A stretch of DNA of 64,000 nucleotides. Origin: Neisseria sp. Marseille-Q6792 (GTDB lineage: Bacteria > Pseudomonadota > Gammaproteobacteria > Burkholderiales > Neisseriaceae). The notes below the pieces were generated by a model. The model did not search any database, was not told the DNA's origin, and was given only the letters and a program-made list of their open reading frames with translations. The position numbers and the translations under genes are program-made. Shown here piece by piece: positions 37,096-47,372 of this stretch. Location of the stretch: positions 1 through 64,000 of the forward strand of contig NZ_OW969598.1 of NCBI RefSeq assembly GCF_943181435.1, given 5' to 3'. Positions within the stretch are counted from its first letter, which is position 1, and each line of letters opens with the position of its first letter.

Positions 37096-38151
37096 TTAGC
37101 GGAGCAGCTTGGCAAATTCGGAAGACATCGCGGTGCGGTAGCCGCCTGTATCCCTGACAATCAGGAAAACGGCGAGTTTTTCGCGCTCTGCCAGCTTCAG
37201 GGCTTCGGTTTCGCCTAAAACAAATAATCCTGTGGATAAGCCGTCCGCCGTCATTGCACTGTCTGCGACCACGCTGATGGAGGCGAGGTTGTGGCTGATG
37301 GGTCGTTTGTTGTTCGGGTTGATGATATGGGAGAGGCGTTTGCCGTTTTTATCGACGTGGAAAATACGGTAATCGCCGGAAGTGGCAAGCGAACGGTTGT
37401 TCAGCGGGACGATAATCTGCGTATTGCCGCCTTGGACGATATTGGGCTGTTCGATGCCGATGCGCCACGGTTCGCCGCGCGCGTTTTTGCCTTTGCCGTG
37501 CAACTCGCCGCCGATTTCGACCAGATAATTTTGAATGCCGTATTTTTCCAGTTCGCCCGCAACTTTATCAACGCCGAAGCCTTTGGCAATCGAAGATAAA
37601 TCCAAATAGGCTTTGGGGTGGGTTTTGCTCAAGGAAGCGTAATCTTTGCCTTGTTTCAAAATGATTTTGTCTATGCCCGTATAAGATGCTGCTTGTTTGA
37701 TTTGTTCCGGCGACGGTTCACGGGTAACGGATTTGTCGGGGCCGAATCCCCAAAGGTTGACCAAAGGGCCGACGGTTACGTCCAGCGCGCCGTGTGTCAG
37801 GCGGTTCAGGCGGACGGCTTCGGCGGTAACGTATGCGAAGTCACTTGAAATGCGGAGGGGTTTGCCGGCTGTGGTTTGGTTGAACCGGCTGATTTCAGAG
37901 TCGGGCTGATAGGTGGACATCTGCCGGTTGACTTCTTTAAGCGCGTCATCGATGCGCTTTTGTATTTCGGCAGGGGAGGGGAGTTTATCGTGGCCGTCTG
38001 AAAGATATTTGACGGTATAGGTCGTGCCCATGGTCTCGCCTTGCAGGGTAACGGTTTGCGCGGTTTGTTCCGAACAGGCGTTCAGGAAGATAAAACTCAG
38101 GGCAAATATCAAGGCGCGGATAAAGTTCGGCAGGCGTGTTTCAGACGGCAT
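37096..38151 (-). CDS. apbE: FAD:protein FMN transferase ApbE
   Basis: A 351-residue periplasmic lipoprotein. It attaches FMN from FAD to Thr/Ser residues of NqrB, NqrC and RnfG/NosR-type proteins. The start ATG at 38151 is itself the first three bases of a DUS, so the protein begins MPSETRLPNFIRALIF. A signal sequence with lipobox FLNAC follows. Conserved ApbE motifs: LQGETMGTTYTVKY, ISRFN, GALDVTVGPLVNLWGFGP, DLSSIAKGFGVDKVA and the Mg-site region SMTADGLSTGLFVLG. Placed just downstream of nqrF. Confidence 0.95.
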   Translation of the reverse strand: MPSETRLPNFIRALIFALSFIFLNACSEQTAQTVTLQGETMGTTYTVKYLSDGHDKLPSPAEIQKRIDDALKEVNRQMSTYQPDSEISRFNQTTAGKPLRISSDFAYVTAEAVRLNRLTHGALDVTVGPLVNLWGFGPDKSVTREPSPEQIKQAASYTGIDKIILKQGKDYASLSKTHPKAYLDLSSIAKGFGVDKVAGELEKYGIQNYLVEIGGELHGKGKNARGEPWRIGIEQPNIVQGGNTQIIVPLNNRSLATSGDYRIFHVDKNGKRLSHIINPNNKRPISHNLASISVVADSAMTADGLSTGLFVLGETEALKLAEREKLAVFLIVRDTGGYRTAMSSEFAKLLR

Positions 38152-38210
38152 AGTGTTTGATAGTCTTGGCAAATGGCTTGAATTATATCGCAAAACGGCC
38201 GATATGTTTT

Positions 38211-38254
38211 TATGCTAATGCCGTCTGAAGGGTGTTCGGGCGGCATTAGCATAG
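38211..38254. other. Extended imperfect DUS hairpin
   Basis: TATGCTAATGCCG and CGGCATTAGCATA form a 13-bp perfect stem that includes half of one DUS; the second DUS is mutated. It lies between nqrF and apbE and may stabilise or process the transcript. Confidence 0.6.
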
Positions 38255-38255
38255 A

Positions 38256-38285
38256 AAAAGGAAGAAACCGAGGTTTCTTCCTTTT
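38256..38285 (-). terminator. Terminator after nqrF
   Basis: AAAAGGAAGAAACC / GGTTTCTTCCTTTT hairpin with T-rich end on the minus strand, 19 bases past the nqrF stop. Leaky or full termination would separate nqrA-F from apbE-nqrM. Confidence 0.8.
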
Positions 38286-38303
38286 GTATTTGAAGCCGAA
38301 TAC

Positions 38304-39521
38304 TCAACCGCCGAAATCGTCCAAGAGGATGTTTTCGTCTTCCACACCCAAGTCTTTGAGCATTTTGATGACGGACTGGTTCATAATCGGCGGGCCGCAC
38401 ATATAGAATTCGCAGTCTTCCGGTGCTTCGTGATTTTTCAGGTGGTTTTCGTAAACCACGTTGTGGATGAAGCCTGTGTAGCCGTCCCAGTTGTCTTCAG
38501 GCAATGGGTCGGACAGGGCGACGTGCCATGTGAAGTTCGGGAATTCTGCTGCGAGTTGGTCGAAGTCTTCAACATAGAACATCTCGCGTTTGGAACGCGC
38601 GCCATACCAGAAGGTAATTTTGCGTTTGGAGTCCAAACGTTTCAACTGGTCGAAAATGTGGGAACGCATCGGAGCCATACCCGCACCGCCGCCGATAAAT
38701 ACCATTTCGGCATCGGTGTCTTTGGCGAAAAATTCGCCGAACGGACCGGAAATCGTAACTTTATCGCCGGGTTTGAGCGACCAGATGTAAGACGACATTT
38801 GTCCCGGAGGCGCATCGGGTACGCGCGGAGGCGGTGTAGCGATACGCACGTTCAGCATAATGATGCCTTTTTCCTCAGGATACGAAGCCATGGAGTAAGC
38901 GCGCAAAATCGGCTCGTCCACTTTGGAAACGTATTGCCACAGATTGTATTTGTCCCAGTCTTCGTGATATTCCTTAGGAATGTCGAAGTCTTTGTAGGCA
39001 ACAGTGTGAGGAGGAGCTTCAATTTGAATGTAGCCGCCGGCGCGGAAGGGAACTTCCTCGCCTTCGGGAATGGCAAGCTTGAGTTCTTTAATGAACGTGG
39101 CTTTGTTGTCATTGGAGATGACGGTGCATTCCCATTTTTTCACGCCGAACACTTCTTCTGGTACTTCGATGTCCATGTCGGTTTTGACGTTGACCTGACA
39201 AGACAAACGGCAGCCTTCGCGCGCTTCGCGTTTGCTGATGTGGGACAACTCGGTCGGCAGAATATCGCCACCACCGCTTTTCACGACAACGCGGCATTGT
39301 CCGCATGAGCCGCCGCCACCGCAGGCGGAAGGAACGAAGATACCTTGGCTGGCAAGCGCACCCAAGAGTTTGCCGCCGGCGGGCATAGTCAGTTCTTTTT
39401 CATCATTGACTTTGATGGTGATGTCGCCTTCGCTGACCAGTTTGGATTTGGCAAACAGAATCATCAGTGCCAAAGCCAAGACGATGACGGTAAACATCAC
39501 GATACCTAAAATAATCTCCAT
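38304..39521 (-). CDS. nqrF: Na+-translocating NADH:quinone reductase subunit F
   Basis: A 405-residue subunit that takes electrons from NADH. An N-terminal membrane helix (1-24) is followed by a ferredoxin-type [2Fe-2S] domain with cysteines in [14 protein letters not shown] and GCRLSC, then an FAD domain ([11 protein letters not shown]) and an NADH-binding domain with [17 protein letters not shown] and the C-terminal [16 protein letters not shown]. Last gene of nqrABCDEF. Confidence 0.97.
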   Translation of the reverse strand: MEIILGIVMFTVIVLALALMILFAKSKLVSEGDITIKVNDEKELTMPAGGKLLGALASQGIFVPSACGGGGSCGQCRVVVKSGGGDILPTELSHISKREAREGCRLSCQVNVKTDMDIEVPEEVFGVKKWECTVISNDNKATFIKELKLAIPEGEEVPFRAGGYIQIEAPPHTVAYKDFDIPKEYHEDWDKYNLWQYVSKVDEPILRAYSMASYPEEKGIIMLNVRIATPPPRVPDAPPGQMSSYIWSLKPGDKVTISGPFGEFFAKDTDAEMVFIGGGAGMAPMRSHIFDQLKRLDSKRKITFWYGARSKREMFYVEDFDQLAAEFPNFTWHVALSDPLPEDNWDGYTGFIHNVVYENHLKNHEAPEDCEFYMCGPPIMNQSVIKMLKDLGVEDENILLDDFGG

Positions 39522-39534
39522 ACCGGTCCCTTTC

Positions 39535-40128
39535 TTATAACTGGATGCCGGAGAACGACATAAACGCCATCGCCATCAGGCCGGCGGCGATAAAGGTAAT
39601 GCCCAAGCCTTTGAGGCCTTTGGGAGCGTCCGAATATTTCATTTTTTCGGTAATGCCCGCCAAAGCGACAATTGCCAACATCCAGCCCAAACCCGCGCCG
39701 AAGCCGTACACGACGGACTCGCCGAAGTTGTATTCGCGTTGCGCCATAAAGGATACGGCACCGAAAATCGCGCAGTTTACGGTAATCAGCGGCAGGTAGA
39801 TGCCCAGCGCGTTATAGAGAGCGGGGACGAATTTGTCCAAGAACATTTCCAAAATCTGCACCAAAGCGGCAATCACGCCGATGAAGGTGATGAATTTCAA
39901 AAAGGTCAAATCCACGCCTTCGACAATCGCGCCGTCTTTGAGCAGCGAGTAAACGAGTTGGTTGGCAGGGACGGACAGCCCGAGTACGAAAATTACCGCC
40001 ACACCCAAACCGAATGCGGTGGATACTTTTTTGGATACCGCTAAAAACGTACACATACCCAAAAAGAAGGATAGCGCCATATTTTCAATGAAGACGGATT
40101 TGATGAAGAGGCTCAAATAGTGTTCCAT
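39535..40128 (-). CDS. nqrE: Na+-NQR subunit E
   Basis: A 197-residue membrane subunit with six helices. With NqrD it forms the pair of inverted halves that holds an iron centre; the cysteine in [18 protein letters not shown] and another in [15 protein letters not shown] are the family's iron ligands. Lies 13 bp upstream of nqrF and 3 bp downstream of nqrD. Confidence 0.97.
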   Translation of the reverse strand: MEHYLSLFIKSVFIENMALSFFLGMCTFLAVSKKVSTAFGLGVAVIFVLGLSVPANQLVYSLLKDGAIVEGVDLTFLKFITFIGVIAALVQILEMFLDKFVPALYNALGIYLPLITVNCAIFGAVSFMAQREYNFGESVVYGFGAGLGWMLAIVALAGITEKMKYSDAPKGLKGLGITFIAAGLMAMAFMSFSGIQL

Positions 40129-40131
40129 AGC

Positions 40132-40758
40132 TTATTCCTCCGCCTGTTCGGGTTTCCAGGTACGCAGACCCCAAATCAAAAAGCCGATAATGAAGAACGC
40201 GCTGGGGGCGAGCAGGAAGAGGCCGTTGGTCTGATACCAGCCGCCGTCCTGCACAGTTTGGAAAACGGTGTAGCCCAAGAGCTTGCCCGAGCCGATCAGT
40301 TCGCGGACAGTGGCGACGACAAGCAGCATCATCCCGTAGCCCGCGCCGTTGCCGATGCCGTCGATCAGGCTTTCCAGCGGCGGCTCTTTCATCGCAAATG
40401 CTTCGGCGCGGCCCATCACGATACAGTTGGTAATAATCAGGCCGACGAATACGGAAAGCTGTTTGGACAATTCGTAGGCAAATGCCTGAAGCAGTTGGTC
40501 GACCAGCGTAACCAGCGACGCGATAATCGCCATTTGCACGATGATGCGGATGCTGTTGGGGATGTAGTTGCGTACCAGCGAAATGAAGAAGCTGGAAAAA
40601 CCGGTTACCAAACTGACGGAAATACCCATCACGATGGCCGTCTGAAGTTTGGTGGTAACCGCCAAAGCCGAACAAATACCCAAAACCTGCAAGGCAATCG
40701 GGTTGTTGTCGATAAAGGGTGAAAACATTAAGTGTTTCAAGCGTTTCATATCAGCCAT
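40132..40758 (-). CDS. nqrD: Na+-NQR subunit D
   Basis: A 208-residue six-helix membrane subunit, the partner of NqrE. Conserved cysteines in [18 protein letters not shown] and [18 protein letters not shown] match the iron-binding positions. Its start codon overlaps the nqrC stop by 1 base (TAATG), which indicates translational coupling. Confidence 0.97.
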   Translation of the reverse strand: MADMKRLKHLMFSPFIDNNPIALQVLGICSALAVTTKLQTAIVMGISVSLVTGFSSFFISLVRNYIPNSIRIIVQMAIIASLVTLVDQLLQAFAYELSKQLSVFVGLIITNCIVMGRAEAFAMKEPPLESLIDGIGNGAGYGMMLLVVATVRELIGSGKLLGYTVFQTVQDGGWYQTNGLFLLAPSAFFIIGFLIWGLRTWKPEQAEE

Positions 40759-41534
40759 TATTGCGCTCCTGCTGATTTCAATTTGTTCAGGTAGGGGATA
40801 TAGCCGTTTTCGCCGAACCAGTAGGCGAACGAACCTTGCACGCCTTTGGATGTCAGCGACGCGCCGGAGAGGGCATCTACGCCATGTTCTTTGTCCGAAC
40901 CCGCGCCTTTGCCGACGTGCAGGGCGAGTTTGCCTTGTCCGTCAAACAGTTTTTTGCCGACGAATTTTTGCTGCCACAAAGGATTGCCGATTTCGCCGCC
41001 CAAGCCCGGGGTTTCGCCTTGTTCGTAGTAGGTAATGCCATTGATGGTGTTACCGTCAGGTTGGATGGCGACGAAGCCGTACATGACCGACCACAAACCG
41101 TTGCCGTGCATCGGCAGGATGATTTGCCCGATTTTGCCATCTTCGCCTTTTACCAAATAAACCTCGGTGTATTTGGCACGGCTTTTGATGCCTGCCAAAT
41201 CGTCTTCGGGTTTGATTTGGATGCTTTGCGCGGGGTCTTTGCCTGCGATGCGCGCGCTGAAGTCTTTCGGCGCGTCTTTCACATATTCGCCGGTCGCCAA
41301 ATCGACCACGCGTTGCTCGATACGCTCGGCAAAGGTTTTGCTGATGTCGGTGTTTTTATCCATCAAACCGGCCACGCTCAAAATATAGCCTTGTTTATCT
41401 TGGAGTTTTTGTTTTTCTTGGATGGGTTTCAAGCCGACGACTGCACCCGCCACGATGACCGAGCAAATCAGGCTGACCACCAACACCACAATCAGCGTGC
41501 CGCTGAAGCTGTCTTTATCGAATTTCTTAGCCAT
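40758..41534 (-). CDS. nqrC: Na+-NQR subunit C (covalent FMN)
   Basis: A 258-residue subunit with one N-terminal membrane helix (11-35) and a periplasmic FMN-binding domain. The ATG at 41534 ([15 protein letters not shown]) is preferred because a longer frame only overlaps nqrB. The flavinylation motif reads [10 protein letters not shown] (220-229): the acceptor position that is Thr in Vibrio NqrC is Ser226 here. ApbE at 37 kb should load the FMN. Confidence 0.96.
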   Translation of the reverse strand: MAKKFDKDSFSGTLIVVLVVSLICSVIVAGAVVGLKPIQEKQKLQDKQGYILSVAGLMDKNTDISKTFAERIEQRVVDLATGEYVKDAPKDFSARIAGKDPAQSIQIKPEDDLAGIKSRAKYTEVYLVKGEDGKIGQIILPMHGNGLWSVMYGFVAIQPDGNTINGITYYEQGETPGLGGEIGNPLWQQKFVGKKLFDGQGKLALHVGKGAGSDKEHGVDALSGASLTSKGVQGSFAYWFGENGYIPYLNKLKSAGAQ

Positions 41535-42759
41535 TGCTGCGCGCCTTTCTGCGTTTGATGTTCGCTTGTGCGACGAAATAGTCGAAAATCGGGGCAAACA
41601 GGTTGGCAAACAGAATCGCCAACATCATACCTTCGGGGTAAGCTGGATTGACCACACGGATTAACACGCACATCACGCCGATAAGCGCGCCGTACCACCA
41701 TTTGCCGACATTGGTAAAGGAAGCAGAAACGGGGTCGGTTGCCATAAACAGCATACCGATGGCGAAGCCGCCGACCACCAAGTGCCAGTACCAAGGCATA
41801 GTAAACATAGCGTTGGTGTCCGAACCGATGAAGTTGAACAGCGAAGACATCGCAATCATACCGATCATCACGCCGACAATAATGCGCCAAGAAGCGATGC
41901 GGGCAAACACGATAAACGCACCGCCGATTAAGAGTGCCAAAGTGGAGACTTCGCCGATGGAGCCGGGCAGTTTGCCGATAAACGCGTCCATCCAAGTGAT
42001 GGTTTGACCGGTTACGGCGTTTTTCAGGCCGTCTGCACCGTGTGCCGCCCATTGCGCCAGCGCGGTTGCGCCGGAATAGCCGTCAACCGCCGTCCAAACC
42101 GCATCGCCGCTCAAGTTGGCAGGGTAGGCGAAGAACAGGAAGGCACGGCCTGCCAGCGCAGGGTTCATGAAGTTTTTACCCGTACCGCCGAATACTTCTT
42201 TCGCAACCACAACGCCGAAAGAAATACCCAAAGCCGCCTGCCACAGCGGCAGCGTGGGCGGAACGATCAAAGCAAACAGAATCGAAGTAACAAAGAAACC
42301 TTCGTTGATTTCATGTTTGCGCACGGTGGCGAACAAAACTTCCCAGAAACCGCCGACAATAAATACGGTCGCGTAAATCGGCAGGAAGTAAATCGCGCCG
42401 AACAGCATTTTGCCCAACACGCCTGCTTCAGACGACATATTGATGCCCAAAGCGTCGGCAAGGGCGTAATGCCAGTCGTTGGCGATGCTTTGTTGCAGCA
42501 AATCGGGCGTTAACGCACCGAACGCCTGTGCGCCGACGTTGTACATGCCGTAAAACATGGCGGGGAACAAAGCCAGCCACACCAAAATCATCATGCGTTT
42601 GGAGTCGAGCGCGTCGCGGACGTGCGCCGCTTTGCGCGTTACCGCACCGGATGTGTAGAAAATCGTCGCCGCAGCTTCATAGAGGGCATACCATTTTTCA
42701 TGCTTGCCGCCCGGCAGGAAGTGCGGTTCGATTTTTTCCAGAAAATGTTTCAAGCCCAT
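41527..42759 (-). CDS. nqrB: Na+-NQR subunit B (covalent FMN, Na+ channel)
   Basis: A 410-residue membrane subunit with about ten helices that carries covalent FMN on T232 in [13 protein letters not shown], riboflavin and the main sodium path. Conserved stretches include [26 protein letters not shown]. It overlaps nqrC by 8 bases and follows nqrA after 2 bp. Confidence 0.97.
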   Translation of the reverse strand: MGLKHFLEKIEPHFLPGGKHEKWYALYEAAATIFYTSGAVTRKAAHVRDALDSKRMMILVWLALFPAMFYGMYNVGAQAFGALTPDLLQQSIANDWHYALADALGINMSSEAGVLGKMLFGAIYFLPIYATVFIVGGFWEVLFATVRKHEINEGFFVTSILFALIVPPTLPLWQAALGISFGVVVAKEVFGGTGKNFMNPALAGRAFLFFAYPANLSGDAVWTAVDGYSGATALAQWAAHGADGLKNAVTGQTITWMDAFIGKLPGSIGEVSTLALLIGGAFIVFARIASWRIIVGVMIGMIAMSSLFNFIGSDTNAMFTMPWYWHLVVGGFAIGMLFMATDPVSASFTNVGKWWYGALIGVMCVLIRVVNPAYPEGMMLAILFANLFAPIFDYFVAQANIKRRKARSNG

Positions 42760-42761
42760 AA

Positions 42762-44105
42762 TCAGCCTTCCTTCTCAATGGTTTCCAGCACCTTGCGCAA
42801 CAGCGGGCCGTATTCGTATTTGCCCGGGCAGACGAAGCTACACAAAGCGAGGTCTTCTTCGTCCAATTCCAAGCAACCCAAAGCCTGCGCGCTGTCGGTA
42901 TCGCCGACGATTAAATCGCGCAAAAGCAGGGTGGGCAGGATGTCCAAGGGCATCACGCGCTCGTAAGTGCCGATCGGTACCATGGCGCGGTCGCCACCGT
43001 TGACGGCTGTCGTGAACTTGAAGAGTTTGTTTTTCAGGAAATGACCAAGGGTCGTACGCGTAATCGAGTATTTATCCGGCTGCGGCGCAACCCAGCCGAA
43101 CAGCTCTTTACTGCGGCCTTCTTCGATAACGGAAATCTGATTGTGGTAGCGTCCCAAATAATCATGCGCGCTTTGTGCAATCGCGCCGTTCAATACCGAA
43201 CCGGAAATTACGCGGTTGTCCGCGTCAACCAATTCGCCTGCAGTAATTTGCGATACTTTCGCACCCAAAACGGTACGCAAGAGGCGCGGTTTGTTGACTT
43301 GAGAACCACCCAAAGCAATCACGCGCTCGGTGTTCAGACGGCCTGTTGCAAACAAACGTCCGATGGCAATTACATCTTGATAATTGATGGTCCAAACAGT
43401 TTTGTTTGCACCGACCGGCTCGATGAAATGAATGTGCGTGCCGCTCAAACCGGCAGGATGCGGGCCGCCAAATTCATGTATTTCGATGTTGGCAGCGTTT
43501 TCAGACGGCACGTCTGCGCCTGCTGCTTTACACACATGGATTTTACGTTCGGTCAGACGGCTCAACACCAGCAGACCTCGTTTGAAATCTTCGGCGGCTT
43601 CTTTGATAACGACCACAGGGTCTGCCGCCAGCGGATTGGTGTCCATCGCATTGACGAAAACGGCGAACGGCTCGGCATCGACGGCAGGGATTTTGCTGAA
43701 CGGACGGGTGCGCAGCGCAGTCCACAAACCGGATTGAATCAGATTGCGGCGCACTTCTTCGCTGCTCAATTTTGCCAACGCATCGGGCGCGTAGCGTTCG
43801 AACTCGATTTCGTCGTTGTCTTCAACGGCAATCACGACTGACTGAAGTACGCGCTTTTCGCCACGGTGAATCGCGGCGATTTTGCCTGAAGCCGGAGCAG
43901 TAAATACTACGCCCGGATTCTTTTTGTCTTCAAACAGCACTTGGCCTTTTTTGACGGCTTCGCCTTCCTTGACTTTCATCGAGGGACGCATACCGGCATA
44001 TTCTTCGCCAAGCAACGCGACTTCGGTAATGGCCGGCCCGTCATAAATGACTTGCTCCGGTCTGCCCGCGATGGGCAGGTTTAGACCTTTTTTGATTTTA
44101 ATCAT
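42762..44105 (-). CDS. nqrA: Na+-NQR subunit A
   Basis: A 447-residue cytoplasmic-side subunit, first gene of the operon. Starts [20 protein letters not shown], the family opening, followed by a barrel-sandwich region ([24 protein letters not shown]) and the C-terminal HxxxFxC-type [19 protein letters not shown]. An RnfC-related fold that contributes to quinone binding. Confidence 0.97.
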   Translation of the reverse strand: MIKIKKGLNLPIAGRPEQVIYDGPAITEVALLGEEYAGMRPSMKVKEGEAVKKGQVLFEDKKNPGVVFTAPASGKIAAIHRGEKRVLQSVVIAVEDNDEIEFERYAPDALAKLSSEEVRRNLIQSGLWTALRTRPFSKIPAVDAEPFAVFVNAMDTNPLAADPVVVIKEAAEDFKRGLLVLSRLTERKIHVCKAAGADVPSENAANIEIHEFGGPHPAGLSGTHIHFIEPVGANKTVWTINYQDVIAIGRLFATGRLNTERVIALGGSQVNKPRLLRTVLGAKVSQITAGELVDADNRVISGSVLNGAIAQSAHDYLGRYHNQISVIEEGRSKELFGWVAPQPDKYSITRTTLGHFLKNKLFKFTTAVNGGDRAMVPIGTYERVMPLDILPTLLLRDLIVGDTDSAQALGCLELDEEDLALCSFVCPGKYEYGPLLRKVLETIEKEG

Positions 44106-44271
44106 AGATTTGCATTACTTGTGATGGTTAAGGTAAAAACGGCGTGTTTTTGATACGGTGTCGCGTGGCATCAAAAGCATTGAATAAATTAATGTAGCAA
44201 AGTGTTAGATTTTATCAGGAATTGTACCTGTTTGTCAGATTTGCTGCTTTTTTCCTTGCGGAAGCCGTTTT

Positions 44272-44378
44272 TATAGTGGATTAAATTTAAACCAGTACGG
44301 CGTTGCCTCGCCTTGCCGTACTATTTGTACTGTCTGCGGCTTCGTCGCCTTGTCCTGATTTAAATTTAATCCACTATA
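44272..44378. repeat. Correia element, short form (107 bp)
   Basis: Complete short element between the nqr promoter region and the nhaD terminator. It starts at the end of a TTTTTA tract. Confidence 0.95.
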
Positions 44379-44423
44379 ATTGTCGGAAGGGGGGATATTG
44401 ATTTGATTATGCCGGAATTTAAA

Positions 44424-44449
44424 ATGCCGTCTGAAGGTTCAGACGGCAT
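44424..44449 (-). terminator. DUS terminator of nhaD
   Basis: Adjacent inverted DUS pair with a 2-base loop (ATGCCGTCTGAA-GG-TTCAGACGGCAT) 6 bases past the stop of the NhaD gene. The T-rich tail expected on the minus strand is weak (AAAA on the plus side). Confidence 0.75.
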
Positions 44450-44454
44450 AGCGT

Positions 44455-45876
44455 TTACAGCAGTTTGAAAACGAAAAAGACAAGGGTATGGATGATGAAG
44501 ACAGGAATCAGAAAACCCGCCGACCACATCATATAACCGAAAAACGAGGGCATCGGTACGCCGCGCTGTTCGGCAATGGCTTTGACCATAAAGTTCGGCG
44601 CGTTGCCGATGTAGGTCAGTGCGCCCATAAATACCGAACCCATAGAAACCGCCAGCAGCGAATGAAACAGGGGACCCGTCATCAAGGCTTGGGCATCGCC
44701 GCCCGCCATATTGAAAAACACGAGATAAGTGGGCGCGTTATCCAAGAATGCCGACAATATGCCGCTCATCCAGAAATACATTGTATTAATCGGATGGCCT
44801 GCCGTATCGTGAACCAACGATACCACCCCGCCTAGCGCGCCTGCCTCGCCTGCTTTCAGAATGCTCAGGACGGGGAAGATGGTGATGAAGATGCCGAGGA
44901 AGAGTTTGCCCACTTCGGCGATGGGTTCAAAGTTGAATTCGTTGCCTGCGCGGACTTGTTTGGGCGTGATTGCCATAGATACGGCGGTCAATGTAATCAG
45001 GATGACATCGCGGACGAGGTTTTGCAGGGCGTAATGGCTGCCGAGGATTTCAAATCCTGGGTGTTCGGGTTTCCAAAGGCCGGACATTAGAACCGCGCTA
45101 ACCACGCCCGCAAGCAGGAGGAAGTTCCATTTGCCGAAGATGGCGATTTTTTCGGGTTTTTCCTGTTGTGCCGGAGTATCTTGTGCAATGCGTTCCTGTT
45201 TGAAGAAACGGTTGTCGATGAAATAGAAGGCGGTCAACAGGACAGCGGTGCTGATCAGGACCGGGGCAAGCATATGCTTGACCGTCCACATGAAATCTAC
45301 GCCTTTGAGGAAGCCAAGAAAGAGTGGGGGGTCGCCCAAAGGGGTCAGGCCGCCGCCGATGTTTGCAACCAGGAAAATGAAGAAGATGACGATGTGCACG
45401 CGGTGGGCACGGGTTTGATTGGCTTTCAGCAAAGGGCGGATCATCAGCATTGCCGCGCCGGTCGTACCCATAATTGAAGCCAGTGCCGTGCCGACGGCAA
45501 GCAGGGCGGTGTTGAGTTTGGGTGTGCCGTTCAAGTCGCCCCAAACCAAAATGCCGCCTGAAATGGTGTACAACGCCAAAAGCAGCAAAATAAAGGGGAT
45601 GTATTCTTCAACGAGTGCGTGGACAACGGTACGGATACCGGTTTCTGCTCCAAAAATCAGTGAAAAGGGAATGAGGAACGACAAAGTCCAAAATGCGGTA
45701 ATCTTGCCGAAATGGTGATGCCAGATGTGGGAAAAAAACAGGGGACCCAGTGCAATAGACAGCAGGATCATGGCAAACGGCAGCCCCCATAAGAGATTGA
45801 GTGTGGAGCCGTTCAGGTCGGCAGCCAGGCTGATTGCAGGTAGGGAAAAAAATGTCAGCAGTGTCAGGTGGCGCAT
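44455..45876 (-). CDS. nhaD: NhaD-type Na+/H+ antiporter
   Basis: A 473-residue inner-membrane transporter of the ion transporter (IT) superfamily with about 12 helices. N-terminal signal-anchor-like segment (MRHLTLLTFFSLPAISLAA) as in Vibrio NhaD. Conserved features are FGAETGIRTVVHAL, MGTTGAAMLMIRPLLKANQ, NIGGGLTPLGDPPLFLGFLKG, and SAFLDNAPTYLVFF. It exchanges Na+ (or Li+) for H+ at alkaline pH. Located directly behind the nqr promoter region on the same strand, though upstream of nqrA, so the two are separate units. With Nqr pumping Na+ outward, the antiporter would balance Na+ and H+ gradients. Confidence 0.9.
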   Translation of the reverse strand: MRHLTLLTFFSLPAISLAADLNGSTLNLLWGLPFAMILLSIALGPLFFSHIWHHHFGKITAFWTLSFLIPFSLIFGAETGIRTVVHALVEEYIPFILLLLALYTISGGILVWGDLNGTPKLNTALLAVGTALASIMGTTGAAMLMIRPLLKANQTRAHRVHIVIFFIFLVANIGGGLTPLGDPPLFLGFLKGVDFMWTVKHMLAPVLISTAVLLTAFYFIDNRFFKQERIAQDTPAQQEKPEKIAIFGKWNFLLLAGVVSAVLMSGLWKPEHPGFEILGSHYALQNLVRDVILITLTAVSMAITPKQVRAGNEFNFEPIAEVGKLFLGIFITIFPVLSILKAGEAGALGGVVSLVHDTAGHPINTMYFWMSGILSAFLDNAPTYLVFFNMAGGDAQALMTGPLFHSLLAVSMGSVFMGALTYIGNAPNFMVKAIAEQRGVPMPSFFGYMMWSAGFLIPVFIIHTLVFFVFKLL

Positions 45877-46232
45877 GGTGCTTCCTTTTTATTTGGCATT
45901 CGGTTTGATAACCATCTGCCGTGATAAATATTCCGGACCGTCCTCAGACGGGCGAACTGCGCTGTGGTTTGTTATATTGCCTGTTTGATTGTAATGTAAA
46001 AGCCGTACAGATACCAAGCATCCGTCAGGGAATGGAAAGGGGAAGTAAAGAGGGGCGCAGAATAATAGGATAAAATATCAATGTAAAACAACATCCTGCC
46101 GTATTGAAATAATAGGCTATCGGTAACTTATAATAAATTTATCTTAACAAATGTTTGTAGGTAATCGTTTTTTATAGGCGGGCGGTAGGTATTCCGGTCG
46201 GAACATATTTAGAGGAAGGTTTTCAGACGGCA
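45877..46232. other. Intergenic region without a gene
   Basis: About 356 bp that is AT-rich toward its right half and holds the promoter region of nhaD. A minus-strand DUS (46222-46233) overlaps the stop of the DUF454 gene. No recognised RNA or repeat. Confidence 0.6.
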
Positions 46233-46592
46233 TTAAGATTCGGGCCTGCGCCACATCCATATGGCGACAAAGGAACAGAAAACCGATGAAATTGCGCCTA
46301 CCCACCAACGTTGGGGAAACTGCCAGAACATAAATAGGCATGATGCGGACATCATGCTAATGGCAAAAATCTTAGCCTTGCGCGGCACTGCGCCGTTTTG
46401 TTCCCAGTTATGAACCATCGGGCCGAAATAGCGGTGTCGGTGCAGCCAGCGGTGAAAACGCGGAGATGCCTTTGCCCAACAGGCGGCGGAGAGCAGCACA
46501 AACGGCGTGGTTGGCAACAGAGGTAGGAAAATACCGGCAATCCCCAAGAGGAGGGAGAGGCAGCCGCAAATAATCAATAGATAACGTATCAT
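46233..46592 (-). CDS. DUF454 (YbaN-like) membrane protein
   Basis: A 119-residue inner-membrane protein with about three helices. The opening YLLIICGCLSLLLGIAGIFLPLLPTTPFVLLSAACWAKASPRFHRWL is the signature of the YbaN/DUF454 family, and RYFGPMVHNWEQNGAVPRKAKI follows. Function is not established. Monocistronic; the stop overlaps a DUS. Confidence 0.88.
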   Translation of the reverse strand: MIRYLLIICGCLSLLLGIAGIFLPLLPTTPFVLLSAACWAKASPRFHRWLHRHRYFGPMVHNWEQNGAVPRKAKIFAISMMSASCLFMFWQFPQRWWVGAISSVFCSFVAIWMWRRPES

Positions 46593-46693
46593 TTTCCAAT
46601 CCGGTCTTTATCGGAGACAAACAGGTATTGTAAGAATCCCGCCCGTTTCTATCCGCCGCGTCGGTAGGGAAAATGGGGAGAAAGGCCTTATTC

Positions 46694-47170
46694 CTACAAC
46701 AGATGGTTGAGTGGTAGAGATGTGGTATGTTTGATTTCTTTTAAAACGAAACTTGATTGGGCATCCTGTACGCCGTGGTGGGATAAAAGCGTGTCAAGAA
46801 CGAAATGGGAGAACGCGCTCATGTCGGTAAAAAATGCTTGAAGCAGGTAGTCGGTCTCTCCGGTTAGTGCGAAACAGCTTAAAACTTCGGGCCATTTTTG
46901 AACAGAGGCGGAGAAATCCTCCCGTGCGTCTTTTGCTTTGCTGATGGAAACGCGGATAAATGCCTGAAGGCCCAAATTTACAGATTCGGGAGACAGCAGC
47001 GCGGCATACTGCCGGACAATACCGGCATCTTCCAACTGTTTCAGACGGCGTAGGCACGGAGAAGGCGAGAGCGCGACACGTTCGGACAGTTCGACATTGG
47101 TCAGCCTACCGTTTTCCTGGAGGACCTGTAAGATTTTAATATCTGTCTTGTCTAAAGTGATTTGTGTCAT
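46694..47170 (-). CDS. Lrp/AsnC-family transcriptional regulator
   Basis: A 158-residue feast/famine regulator. N-terminal winged helix (about 10-55: DKTDIKILQVLQENGRLTNVELSERVALSPSPCLRRLKQLEDAGIV) and a C-terminal RAM ligand-binding domain (about 65-150, with FALTGETDYLLQAFFTDMSAFSHFVLD). ATG at 47170; longer frames are rejected. The meningococcal homologue (NMB0573 by position) was characterised as a global regulator binding leucine and methionine. It is divergent from the glycine riboswitch and gcvT, which may place it in amino-acid control. Confidence 0.9.
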   Translation of the reverse strand: MTQITLDKTDIKILQVLQENGRLTNVELSERVALSPSPCLRRLKQLEDAGIVRQYAALLSPESVNLGLQAFIRVSISKAKDAREDFSASVQKWPEVLSCFALTGETDYLLQAFFTDMSAFSHFVLDTLLSHHGVQDAQSSFVLKEIKHTTSLPLNHLL

Positions 47171-47372
47171 AAATTTGTGTTCCGCTGATGGCATTCGGGC
47201 AGGTTGCGATAATCCGTATATATAGGCTTGGTGCATATTAACATATAAAAAGTTGTGTAGTCATCAGAGTTGGTTTTCATTTTTAGGTAGTCGATTTAAA
47301 ATTTGTGGAGCAGGCCTGTATATGTTCAAGACGGCTTGCTCAAACTGCCTTTTCAAGCCATAATCGCGCCAT

